12,531 nucleotides of DNA from Anaerolineae bacterium (GTDB taxonomy: Bacteria > Chloroflexota > Anaerolineae > Aggregatilineales > Aggregatilineaceae), in contig JADLHR010000289.1 of NCBI GenBank assembly GCA_020848665.1, positions 1 through 12,531 of the forward strand, written 5' to 3'. A program made the position numbers and the translations under genes. This document shows, piece after piece, positions 5,623-12,531 of the stretch. The stretch's first letter is position 1. Every line of letters starts with the position of its first letter. The notes beneath the pieces were generated by a model. The model searched no databases and was not told where the DNA came from. It saw only the letters and a program-made list of their open reading frames with translations.

Positions 5623-7602
5623 TCACTCGCGCGGCGCCCATAGCAGCACATCCGTATCCTCTTCTTCCACCAGCCAGCGCTCGAGCCACTGCGCGGCCAG
5701 TTCGGCCGCGTAGCTGTCCCCCTGATCGTGCTCAATAAAGCCCGTTCGATCCGGACAGCTAAACGTTTCGTAAGAGGGGCGCATCCGGTCGAAAACTATC
5801 TGCGCCAGCCGGGTTGAGGCGCGGTGACGCGGGTAGGCGTACAGCGCCGGGCGCGGCGCGATCAGGCGCATCACATCGCTGATGTCGGCGTAGATATGCA
5901 GATTTGGCACGAAGTCGCAGCCGTGCCCTGGAATCAGCATCGGCGATGCCGTCCCGCCCAGGTAGTTCTGGGCGATCACGGCGCGGATCCGCTCGTCCAG
6001 CGCGGCGAGGAACAGCGCAATCCCGCCGCCCAGCCCCAGCCCGGTCGCACCCAGGCGCTTGGGGTCCACGTCCGGCCGCGCCTGCAGATAATCCAGCGCG
6101 CGCAGCGCATCATCGATCACCGTGCCGAGCCAGGGGCGCCCGAACAGCCGCCCGACCCGGTCCAGCGTGGTATGATCGGTGCTGTCCAGTTCGCCAAAAC
6201 CGCGCTCTTCAAGCGCCAGCGTGACGAAGCCGCGCTGCGCCAGCGCCAGCGCATTCGAGCGGTGCTCGCTGTGCACCAGCCCGGCCGTCTGCCGGATCGT
6301 CCCGTGGCCCGCCATGACCAGCAGCGCAGGCAAAGGGCTGGCAGCCTCCAGCGGACGCATGAGATACGCGGGAATGCGCTGGCCGTCGCCGGCGGTCAGC
6401 GCGATATGCTGCCGCACCACCCCGCTAATCAGATCGCGCTCGCCTTCCTGCACCTGCACCTCCTCAGACTGGAAGTAGCGCAGGCCCAACAGCTCGCGCA
6501 CCTTGCCGCGCACCTCCCCACGCCACCAGCGCCAATCGTCGCCGCGCTGATCGGCGTAGGCCAGGGCCGGGTGCTGAATGCTCATCTGGCGCAGCAGCCG
6601 CCCAAGCGGGCTGTCCGGGGGAACCGGGTCCGAAAGATCGTTGATCTCCTTTGGCTCGGCCGGTTCAGATGTCAGCGAGCGCACGAGGCTGGACACGGAC
6701 TGCGCCACCGACTGCATGACCCGCTCCACCGGCCCAGGGCGCTGCTGGCTTTCGGCGAGGCGCTGCAAGGCATCCCGCATGGAGACCTGCTCGCCATACC
6801 GCTCCGATAGCTCACGGCGATGGCGTGTCACCCAGACATAAAGGTCCGCCTCGGTGCGGCCGGGAAACTGCGCGAGGATACCAGATTCCGCGATCACGTC
6901 CACGACCAGAGTGTAGGCGAGGTCGTACCAGGCGGCTGCCGCTTCTTCGTAGGTGCGCGGCTCGCCGTCGATCCGCTCCAGGTTATCCCGGTACAGCTCG
7001 ACCTCGACTTCCAACTGCGGGTACATGCCCGGCTCGGTGAGGATAATCTTCTGCTCCGGGCGTGAAACATCGAGGCGCGTGCGGTCGAGGAAGGCGCGGT
7101 ACTCAGCCTTGACGATCAGATCGTCGATCTCGGCGTCAGCGGGCAGCCCACCAACCGGCGTCTCGTATTCCCAGACGTACGCCTCAATCGTCTTGGCGCC
7201 GAACTGCCGCGCGACTGAGACGCGGTGGTTACCATCCTTGACGAAATAGGCGTCGCCGACCTTATACAGCTCGATTGGCGGCAGCCCCATCTCGGCCTGA
7301 AGCTCGGCCACGCGCCGCCAGCGCCAGCTATCCCCTTCGACGAGTGGCAGGAAGGTCCGCGTAAAATCATTGTAGCGCCCGACGCTGCCGACGATCTGGT
7401 CCAGCGGCACCTGGTGCAGGCCGCGATAGGCGTTCTGATTCAGCCGCAGCCGCTCCTGAACCTCCTCGAACGACAGCAGGGTCGCGGGCCGCCGGCCCAG
7501 GCCGAGTGTGGCGTACACGCGCTCCAGAAATGCCTTGCGGCGGGCTGCCGACCATGAATCACGTGAGGCGGCCCTTACGGACGGATTGGGGTCATTCTCC
7601 AT
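5623..7602 (-). CDS. ParB-like (DUF4032-type) module fused to a degenerate alpha/beta hydrolase
   Basis: The 659-residue protein has two halves. Residues 18-270 match the ParB-like regulator family seen in Chloroflexota and Actinobacteria: LSFEEVQERLRL (43-54), VPLDQIVGSVGRYNDF (65-80) and LYKVGDAYFVKDGNHRVSVA (112-131), whose DGNHR resembles the phosphate-binding box of ParB/SerK folds. A DUF4032-like helical part ends FPGRTEADLYVWV (246-258). After a linker (280-340), residues 375-645 form an alpha/beta hydrolase of the dienelactone/acetyl-esterase kind: VMAGHG (429-434), ALEERGFG, DDALRALDYL and IAPRPALYAY. The expected nucleophile motif GxSxG reads GLGLG (521-525), with glycine at 523. 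No clear acid follows APRP; H625 could be the histidine. It is therefore probably catalytically inactive. The ribosome site GAGGAG is about 12 bases upstream. Function unknown. Confidence 0.8.
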   Translation of the reverse strand: MENDPNPSVRAASRDSWSAARRKAFLERVYATLGLGRRPATLLSFEEVQERLRLNQNAYRGLHQVPLDQIVGSVGRYNDFTRTFLPLVEGDSWRWRRVAELQAEMGLPPIELYKVGDAYFVKDGNHRVSVARQFGAKTIEAYVWEYETPVGGLPADAEIDDLIVKAEYRAFLDRTRLDVSRPEQKIILTEPGMYPQLEVEVELYRDNLERIDGEPRTYEEAAAAWYDLAYTLVVDVIAESGILAQFPGRTEADLYVWVTRHRRELSERYGEQVSMRDALQRLAESQQRPGPVERVMQSVAQSVSSLVRSLTSEPAEPKEINDLSDPVPPDSPLGRLLRQMSIQHPALAYADQRGDDWRWWRGEVRGKVRELLGLRYFQSEEVQVQEGERDLISGVVRQHIALTAGDGQRIPAYLMRPLEAASPLPALLVMAGHGTIRQTAGLVHSEHRSNALALAQRGFVTLALEERGFGELDSTDHTTLDRVGRLFGRPWLGTVIDDALRALDYLQARPDVDPKRLGATGLGLGGGIALFLAALDERIRAVIAQNYLGGTASPMLIPGHGCDFVPNLHIYADISDVMRLIAPRPALYAYPRHRASTRLAQIVFDRMRPSYETFSCPDRTGFIEHDQGDSYAAELAAQWLERWLVEEEDTDVLLWAPRE

Positions 7603-7749
7603 CGGCGGCGTTCTCTCCTCAGCGGATTGTCGTGATCCGATCGCACAGGGCGCAGGTAAACGCGCGGGCGAGAACGGGTGTCTTGCCTTGAAAACACGGC
7701 AGCCAGCGCGTACCGAAGCCGGATCGCTGGCCGGACAGTCAGAACCCGG

Positions 7750-7755
7750 TATAAT
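7750..7755 (+). promoter_or_regulatory. Consensus TATAAT -10 box for the ligase gene
   Basis: A perfect TATAAT lies 44 bases before the ligase ATG, with no good -35 at 16-18 bases upstream (for example CTGGCC at 17). It predicts a leader of about 38 bases. An activator or a weak -35 is possible. The rest of the 197-base divergent gap holds nothing else that I can name. Confidence 0.5.
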
Positions 7756-7799
7756 GCGTGCGACCCGCCGCCATACACACGGATCGCGCAGGAAGCAGT

Positions 7800-9536
7800 A
7801 TGAGTGATACCTCCCACTTTCAGTCTAGCATCCAACTGCCTGTGACACCACAGGCTGCCCCCCCGACGCTGCTGCACGCCGCCCGCGATCTCGCGGCGCG
7901 CCAGGGAGATCGTACCGCGCTGATGCTGATTTCACCCGACGGCTCGCAGACGATCACCACCCGTGAGTTTTTCGACCAGGCGGCTCGCTCGGCGCGCGCG
8001 CTGGAAGATGCCGGTGTGCGTCCGCACGATCTGGTTGTGCTGGTGCTTCAGCACGGCCCGGAGGTGTTATACGCCTTCTGGGGCGCGATGCTGCTGGGCG
8101 CGGTCCCGTCGATCTTCCCGTTCCTGACGCCCAAGCTCGACGCCGAACGCTATTACGCCAGCGTGCGGGACCTGGTGGCGCTATCCGAAGTGCGCGCCGT
8201 TGTGACGTATGGCGAAATGCTGCCCGCGCTGCGCGCCCGCCTGGACGGTATTCCGACGCTGGCCGCGATCCTCGACGTAGATAGGCTTGATGCCAGCGAA
8301 GCGCCTGTCCGCTACTTCGAGCGCGCCCCGTCGCAGCCCGGCGACACGGCCTTCCTGCAGCACTCCTCTGGCTCGACCGGCCTGCAAAAAGGCGTGATGC
8401 TCTCCCACGGCGCGGTGCTGAACCAGATCGCCGCCTACAGCGCCGCGATCCGCCTGGCGCCCGATGATGTGATCGTGAGCTGGCTGCCGCTCTATCACGA
8501 TATGGGGCTGATCGCCGGGTTCATTCTGCCGATCGTGCAGGGTGTGCCGCTGGTGCTGATGTCGCCTTTTCACTGGGTGCGCGATCCGCAGATTCTGCTG
8601 CGCGCCATTGACGAGCATCGCGGGACGCTGTGCTGGCTGCCGAACTTCGCCTACAGCTTCCTGGCAACACGCGTGCGCCGCTCCGCGCTGGTCGGGCTGG
8701 ACCTGTCCAGCCTGCGCGCGGCGATCAACTGCTCCGAGCCGGTGCGCGACGACAGCCACCGCGCCTTCCTGGACCGCTACCAGACCTTCGGTCTGCGCGA
8801 GCACGCGCTCCAGACCTGCTACGCGATGGCCGAGAACACCTTCGCCGTCACGCAGAGCGATCTCGAACGTCCGCCGCGCGTAGACCGCATCGAGCGCGCC
8901 GCGCTGTTGGAGCAGCAGCGTGCGCTGCCAGCCCGCGCTGACGCGCCCGCCGTGACGATGGTCTCGTGCGGCGCGCCGATCCCCGGCACCGAGGTGCGCG
9001 TGGTGGACACCCAGCGGCAGGATGTCGGCGAGCGGCAAGTCGGCGAGATCGCGCTGCGCAGCGACTGTATGCTGACCGGCTACTATCGCCGCCCGGACGC
9101 GACCGCCGAGGCGCTGGCCGATGGCTGGTTCTTCACCGGCGATCTGGGCTATCTTGCGGATGGCGAGCTGTACATCACCGGGCGCATGAAAGACCTGATC
9201 ATTGTCGGCGGCAAGAACATCTACCCGCAGGATATCGAGCACGCGATCAACGACGTGCCCGGTGTGCATCCGGGCCGGACAGTCGCGTTCGGCGTGTTTA
9301 ACGACGCGCTCGGCACGGAAGATATCGCGGTCGTGTGCGAGGTCGAGACCGGCGACTCCGCCGCCCATGACGCCATCGCGCGCGAGATTCGGGCGCGGAT
9401 CGCGACCACGACCGACACGATGGCGCATTACGTACACCTGGTCGAGCCGATGTGGCTGCTGAAGACCTCCAGCGGCAAGATCGCGCGCGGCGCTAACCGC
9501 GACAAGTTCATCGCCGAAGTGCTCAGCCACGCCTGA
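7800..9536 (+). CDS. Acyl-adenylate-forming ligase (fatty acyl-AMP ligase-like)
   Basis: This 578-residue enzyme of the ANL superfamily should activate a carboxylic acid (probably a fatty acid) to its acyl-AMP and pass it to CoA or a carrier protein. All core motifs are present: the P-loop HSSGSTGLQKG (188-198), WLPLYHDMGL (228-237, typical of FAALs), YAMAE (341-345), the TGD aspartate (446-448), the hinge ITGRMKDLIIVGGKNIYPQD (459-478) and C-terminal KTSSGKIARG with the catalytic lysine K560. AGGA lies six bases before the ATG. I favour FAAL over acyl-CoA synthetase because of the YHDMGL motif, but the FAAL-specific insertion cannot be verified without an alignment. No carrier protein or polyketide synthase is adjacent. 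A 45-residue membrane protein follows. Confidence 0.88.
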   Translation: MSDTSHFQSSIQLPVTPQAAPPTLLHAARDLAARQGDRTALMLISPDGSQTITTREFFDQAARSARALEDAGVRPHDLVVLVLQHGPEVLYAFWGAMLLGAVPSIFPFLTPKLDAERYYASVRDLVALSEVRAVVTYGEMLPALRARLDGIPTLAAILDVDRLDASEAPVRYFERAPSQPGDTAFLQHSSGSTGLQKGVMLSHGAVLNQIAAYSAAIRLAPDDVIVSWLPLYHDMGLIAGFILPIVQGVPLVLMSPFHWVRDPQILLRAIDEHRGTLCWLPNFAYSFLATRVRRSALVGLDLSSLRAAINCSEPVRDDSHRAFLDRYQTFGLREHALQTCYAMAENTFAVTQSDLERPPRVDRIERAALLEQQRALPARADAPAVTMVSCGAPIPGTEVRVVDTQRQDVGERQVGEIALRSDCMLTGYYRRPDATAEALADGWFFTGDLGYLADGELYITGRMKDLIIVGGKNIYPQDIEHAINDVPGVHPGRTVAFGVFNDALGTEDIAVVCEVETGDSAAHDAIAREIRARIATTTDTMAHYVHLVEPMWLLKTSSGKIARGANRDKFIAEVLSHA

Positions 9537-9553
9537 GCGCAGGAACAGCGGAG

Positions 9554-9691
9554 ATGATGCCCATGAAGACGATTCTCGTGCGCCTGTTCAGCCGCGAAAA
9601 TCTGCTGGCGCTGGCGCTGTGCCTGATCGTGCTGCTGCTGATCGTCGTCACCGCCGACGCCGCGCCGCGCTGGATATACCAGGGCTTCTGA
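9554..9691 (+). CDS. Small single-pass membrane protein (45 aa)
   Basis: This short frame begins 17 bases after the ligase stop and encodes 45 residues. It has a basic start (MKTILVRLFSREN), one hydrophobic helix at about 17-32 (rich in Leu/Val/Ile) and a short polar tail ending WIYQGF. Codons are strongly GC3-rich like the neighbouring genes. AGGAA lies eight bases before the first ATG. GGAG lies nine bases before a third in-frame ATG at 9563, which would give 42 residues. I do not recognise the family. Tight spacing suggests cotranscription with the ligase, and it could tether or regulate it; that is inference. Confidence 0.6.
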   Translation: MMPMKTILVRLFSRENLLALALCLIVLLLIVVTADAAPRWIYQGF

Positions 9692-9692
9692 G

Positions 9693-9810
9693 CGAAAAGC
9701 AGCTATAGAGCAGCGGAAAAGCAGCCAAGAACAGCTAAAAGCAGCAAGGGCAAAAAAGCGTTTCTTTGCTGTCTTTAGCTGCTCTTTGCTGCTCTTTGCT
9801 GCTCTTTGCT
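9693..9810. repeat. Symmetrical inverted array of decamer repeats
   Basis: The left half (9693-9744) has five units of 10-11 bases ending in CAG, such as CGAAAAGCAG, CCAAGAACAG and CTAAAAGCAG. The right half (9761-9810) has five decamers: TTTCTTTGCT, GTCTTTAGCT, then GCTCTTTGCT three times without error. The halves are reverse complements of each other in pattern, around a short centre near 9750-9763. The composition is less GC-rich than the flanks. It fills the gap between the ligase pair and hypA and may act as terminator, insulator or protein-binding site. Confidence 0.75.
9728..9785 (+). terminator. Long imperfect hairpin at the centre of the decamer array
   Basis: Positions 9728-9749 pair with 9764-9785 at 18 of 22 positions, with the best run CAGCTAAA against TTTAGCTG, around a 14-base loop. 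It lies 36 bases after the small membrane protein and could end the ligase transcript before hypA. The downstream T-rich repeats are interrupted, so it is not a classical rho-independent signal. Confidence 0.4.
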
Positions 9811-9842
9811 AATCCTCACTCCCAGCTACTCGCATTCATCAC

Positions 9843-9871
9843 CTGAAAAACTGCCTCGCGTGTGCTATAGT
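9843..9871 (+). promoter_or_regulatory. Promoter of the hyp operon
   Basis: CTGAAA (9843-9848) and TATAGT (9866-9871) are 17 bases apart, and TGC directly before the -10 gives an extended -10 (TGN). The leader to the hypA start would be about 45 bases. It begins 33 bases after the decamer array. Confidence 0.5.
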
Positions 9872-9921
9872 GACGGTTATCCTGATAAGCGTCTTGGAAA
9901 TCAGAGGAACGGACTCGCCCC

Positions 9922-10278
9922 GTGCACGAGCTGGGAGTGACCCAGAGTCTGCTGGAAATCGCCACGCGCCACGCCGAGCAAGCGGGCGCGACGCGCATCA
10001 CGCGGCTGTCGCTGGTCGTCGGCGAGCTGACGAGCATCGTGGACGATTCGGTTCAATTCTACTGGGACCTGATCGCCGCCGGGACGCTGGCCGAAGGCGC
10101 CATGCTGGAGTTCAGGCGCGTGCCTGCCACGCTGCGCTGCGCGAATTGCGCGCACGAGTTCCCGCTGAGCCACGATCGCTACGTCTGCCCGCGCTGCGAG
10201 AGCAGCCGGATCACAGTCGCGGGCGGCGAGGAATTTTACCTGGAAAGCATCGACGTTGATCTGCCGGCACCGGTCTGA
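9922..10278 (+). CDS. hypA: Hydrogenase nickel incorporation protein HypA
   Basis: The 118-residue protein is a full-length HypA, the nickel metallochaperone that works with HypB to load nickel into [NiFe]-hydrogenase. It begins with the obligatory MHE nickel site (His2, Glu3) followed by LGVTQSLLEIA. The zinc site is C73, C76, C89 and C92 (CANC, then CPRC). The conserved LVVGEL is at 31-36. Translation starts at GTG 9922: the invariant MHEL N-terminus fixes this choice despite a GAGGAA that lies 12 bases away. It is the first gene of hypA-hypB-hypF and has its own predicted promoter. Confidence 0.95.
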   Translation: MHELGVTQSLLEIATRHAEQAGATRITRLSLVVGELTSIVDDSVQFYWDLIAAGTLAEGAMLEFRRVPATLRCANCAHEFPLSHDRYVCPRCESSRITVAGGEEFYLESIDVDLPAPV

Positions 10279-10322
10279 TCGGCCGGACGCCTGGTTCTGG
10301 TCGTGAGAGGATACCCGAAGCT

Positions 10323-10988
10323 ATGCCCAATATTCCCATCGTAGAGACGATTCTGAACGTCAACGACCAACTGGCCGAGCAGAACCGCCGCATCTTCGAT
10401 CAGGCGGGTGTGCTGGCGCTGAACGTGATGGCCTCACCCGGCGGCGGCAAGACTTCGACCATCGGCCGGATCATTGACGCGCTGCGCGACGAAGCGCGGA
10501 TCGGCGTGATGGACGGCGACATCGTCGCAATCGACCTCGAAGGTTTCGCGGCGCAGGGCATCCCGGTCTCGCTGATCAACACCGGCGGCAATTGCCACCT
10601 CGACGCCAACATGGTGCACAGCGCCCTGCCCTCAATGGACCTGAGCGCGCTCGACCTGCTCATTATCGAGAACGTCGGCAACCTGATTTGCCCGGCAGCT
10701 TTCAAGCTCGGCAGCCACATCAACGTCGTCATCGCCAGCGTGCCCGAAGGCGCGGACAAGCCGTACAAGTATCCGGCGATGTTCCGGGGCGCGGATGTCC
10801 TGCTGCTGAACAAGATGGACCTGGCCGAGTATATGGAGTTCGATGTCGCGTACTTCCGTCATGGAGTCGAAGTGCTCAATCCCGGTCTGACCTTCTTCCC
10901 GATCTCGTGCCGGACGGGCGAGGGGCTGGGCGACCTGGCCGCCTGGCTGCGGTTGCGCCTCGCGGAGAAGGCGCAGGCGCGCGGCTGA
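10323..10988 (+). CDS. hypB: Hydrogenase nickel incorporation GTPase HypB
   Basis: The 221-residue GTPase pairs with HypA to deliver nickel. The Walker A motif SPGGGKT is at 38-44, the metal-site TGGNCHLDA at 87-95 (C91, H92), ENVGNLICPA at 116-125 (C123), the guanine-specificity NKMD at 163-166 and SCRTGEG at 195-201. These correspond to the nickel/zinc-binding G-domain cysteines and histidine in characterised HypB. There is no His-rich N-terminal storage segment and no N-terminal CxxCGC nickel motif, so it is the minimal form. AGAGGA lies 11 bases before the ATG, a slightly long spacing. It follows hypA by 44 bases and precedes hypF by 21. Confidence 0.95.
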   Translation: MPNIPIVETILNVNDQLAEQNRRIFDQAGVLALNVMASPGGGKTSTIGRIIDALRDEARIGVMDGDIVAIDLEGFAAQGIPVSLINTGGNCHLDANMVHSALPSMDLSALDLLIIENVGNLICPAAFKLGSHINVVIASVPEGADKPYKYPAMFRGADVLLLNKMDLAEYMEFDVAYFRHGVEVLNPGLTFFPISCRTGEGLGDLAAWLRLRLAEKAQARG

Positions 10989-11009
10989 GCGCACGCAGGC
11001 GCTGAGCAT

Positions 11010-12531
11010 ATGAGGGCACTGTCTGGGCGTCACATTCACGTCTCCGGCGTGGTCCAGGGCGTCGGCTTCCGCCCCTTTATCTACGGCCTCGCGCAGCATC
11101 ACGCGCTGACCGGCTGGGTAATGAACACCTCGTCAGGGGTCGAGATCGAGGTGCAGGGCGACGACAGCGCGCTGGACGAATTCGCGCGCGCGATCACGGC
11201 GGAAGCGCCGCCGCTATCGCGGATCGACCGGGTAACGGTCGCGCCAGCGCAGGCTAACGGCTGCGCCACGTTCGAGATCCGGCGCAGCGCCGCACAGCCG
11301 GGCGCCTACCAGCCGATCTCGCCTGACGTGGCGACGTGTGATGACTGCCTGGCGGAGGTCTTCGACCCGGCGAACCGCCGCTATCGCTACGCCTTCACCA
11401 ACTGTACGCACTGCGGGCCGCGCTTCACGATCATCCGCGATATCCCCTACGACCGCCCGGCGACGACGATGGCCGCCTTCGAGATGTGCCCGGCCTGCCG
11501 CGCCGAGTACGAGAACCCGCTCGACCGCCGCTTCCACGCTCAGCCGAACGCCTGCCCGGTCTGTGGGCCACAGTTGAAGATCGTGCCCAGCGCGGCGCAT
11601 CCGCTCGCTGGCTGGGACACGCTGCCCGCTGATCCGATTGAGGCGGCGCGCGCCCTGCTATGCCAGGGTCAGATCATCGCGATCAAGGGGCTGGGCGGCT
11701 ATCACCTGGCGTGCGACGCGACCAACGCCGAGGCAGTCGGGATGCTGCGCGCGCGCAAGGGCCGCGCCGCCAAGCCGTTCGCGGTGATGGCCGCCGATCT
11801 CAGCGCAGCGCGCCTGTTGTGCGACCTGGACACCGCCAGCGAGCAGGCGCTGACCGTCCGCGAGCGGCCTATTGTGCTGCTGCCCTGGCGTGCAGGGTCG
11901 CCCATCGCGCCGGATGTCGCGCCAGGGCTGCGCGAGCTGGGCGTCATGCTGCCATACACGCCGCTGCACTATTTACTCCTGGAACAGGCGGCGGACTTTC
12001 CCCCCGCGCTGGTGATGACCAGCGGCAATTTCAGCGAGGAGCCGATCGCCACTGACGACGCGGACGCGCTGGCGCGGCTGGCGCCGCTGTGCGACGCCCT
12101 GCTAATGCACGATCGCCCGATCCACATCCGCTGCGATGACTCGGTTGTACGCCCGATGCTAGGCCGAGTCGTCCCGCTGCGGCGCTCGCGCGGATACGCG
12201 CCCTATCCCGTGCCGCTGCCGTTCGATGCACCGCCGCTGCTGGCGACCGGCGCCGAGATGAAAAATACGTTCTGCGTCGCGCGCGACCACAGCGCCTTCA
12301 TGAGCCAGCATATCGGCGAATTGGGCAACTACGACGCGCGGCGTTCGTTTGAGCACAGCGTCGAGCACCTCAGCCGGCTGTACCGCGTCGAGGCGCAGAT
12401 CGTCGCGCACGACGCGCACCCCGACTACGCCGCGACGCGCTACGCCCTGGCGCGGCCTGAGCCGAAGATCGCCGTGCAGCACCATCACGCGCACCTCGCA
12501 AGCTGCCTGGCGGAGCACGGCACCCCGCCCG
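11010..12531 (+). CDS. hypF: Carbamoyltransferase HypF, C-terminus cut by window edge
   Basis: About 507 of an expected 750-780 residues are visible. HypF uses carbamoyl phosphate and ATP to carbamoylate HypE, the source of the cyanide ligands of the [NiFe] site. The acylphosphatase domain (about 6-92) has VQGVGFRPF with R21 and N39. Paired zinc motifs follow: C110/C113, C132/C135, C160/C163 and C182/C185. The YrdC-like domain (about 208-395) contains KGLGGYHLACDA and KPFAVM. The Kae1-like domain begins with GAEMKNTF (414-421), and HHHAH (491-495) is its metal site, so the reading frame is open and intact to the edge. ATG 11010 places VQGVGFRP at the expected distance; its ribosome site is weak. 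Confidence 0.95.
   Translation, partial: MRALSGRHIHVSGVVQGVGFRPFIYGLAQHHALTGWVMNTSSGVEIEVQGDDSALDEFARAITAEAPPLSRIDRVTVAPAQANGCATFEIRRSAAQPGAYQPISPDVATCDDCLAEVFDPANRRYRYAFTNCTHCGPRFTIIRDIPYDRPATTMAAFEMCPACRAEYENPLDRRFHAQPNACPVCGPQLKIVPSAAHPLAGWDTLPADPIEAARALLCQGQIIAIKGLGGYHLACDATNAEAVGMLRARKGRAAKPFAVMAADLSAARLLCDLDTASEQALTVRERPIVLLPWRAGSPIAPDVAPGLRELGVMLPYTPLHYLLLEQAADFPPALVMTSGNFSEEPIATDDADALARLAPLCDALLMHDRPIHIRCDDSVVRPMLGRVVPLRRSRGYAPYPVPLPFDAPPLLATGAEMKNTFCVARDHSAFMSQHIGELGNYDARRSFEHSVEHLSRLYRVEAQIVAHDAHPDYAATRYALARPEPKIAVQHHHAHLASCLAEHGTPP

Noticed and set aside
5824..6810. 328-codon plus-strand open frame opposite the ParB-like fusion
   Set aside because: Arg/Gln/Ala-rich antisense translation without any domain pattern.
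5623..7602. Two separate genes or a frameshift between the ParB-like and hydrolase halves
   Set aside because: One uninterrupted frame covers both, with an ordinary linker and no internal ribosome site that I could find at the junction.
8181..9530. 449-codon minus-strand open frame opposite the ligase
   Set aside because: Antisense of a gene with all ANL motifs intact; composition typical of a shadow frame.
9693..9810. Decamer array as a CRISPR
   Set aside because: Units are about 10 bases, contiguous and mirrored, with no unique spacers.

Overview
The window is GC-rich, high-GC3 bacterial DNA and looks like a member of the Chloroflexota (Anaerolineae-like). Several things point there together: a secreted PD40/SH3 protein with Pro/Thr linkers, DarA-type cyclic-di-AMP receptor proteins, a ParB-like regulator module I associate with Chloroflexota, and an FAAL-type ligase. 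The assignment is inference from protein style, since no rRNA or marker gene is present.

Left part (1-3448). A secreted beta-propeller/SH3 protein (minus strand, cut by the left edge) diverges from a standalone DUF47/PhoU-like gene. A 16-bp near-palindrome and a good plus-strand promoter lie in the 310-base gap between them. Converging on the DUF47 gene is a glycerate 2-kinase (MOFRL family, minus strand), which sits 51 bp downstream of a response-regulator/histidine-kinase gene on the same strand.

Middle (3449-7602). An AT-rich divergent regulatory region separates the hybrid sensor kinase from a two-gene operon of DarA-like (PII-like, cyclic-di-AMP receptor) proteins that overlap by ATGA. 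The second copy is shortened and altered in the ligand loop. A perfect 9-bp GC hairpin ends this operon against a convergent 659-aa gene. That gene joins a ParB-like module carrying a DGNHR motif to an alpha/beta-hydrolase domain whose nucleophile-elbow serine is glycine, which suggests a pseudo-hydrolase or sensor fusion.

Right part (7603-12531). Divergent from the fusion gene is an acyl-adenylate-forming ligase (FAAL-like) with a TATAAT box, followed 17 bp later by an unreported-looking 45-aa single-pass membrane protein. A symmetrical array of about ten decamer repeats (AGCAG-type units, then inverted GCTCTTTGCT units) separates this pair from the hydrogenase-maturation genes hypA-hypB-hypF. 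These three genes are transcribed together; hypF runs off the right edge. They imply a [NiFe]-hydrogenase and hypC, hypD and hypE elsewhere, probably downstream.

The most unusual items are the ParB-like/degenerate-hydrolase fusion, the coupled unequal DarA pair, the inverted decamer array and the small membrane protein.
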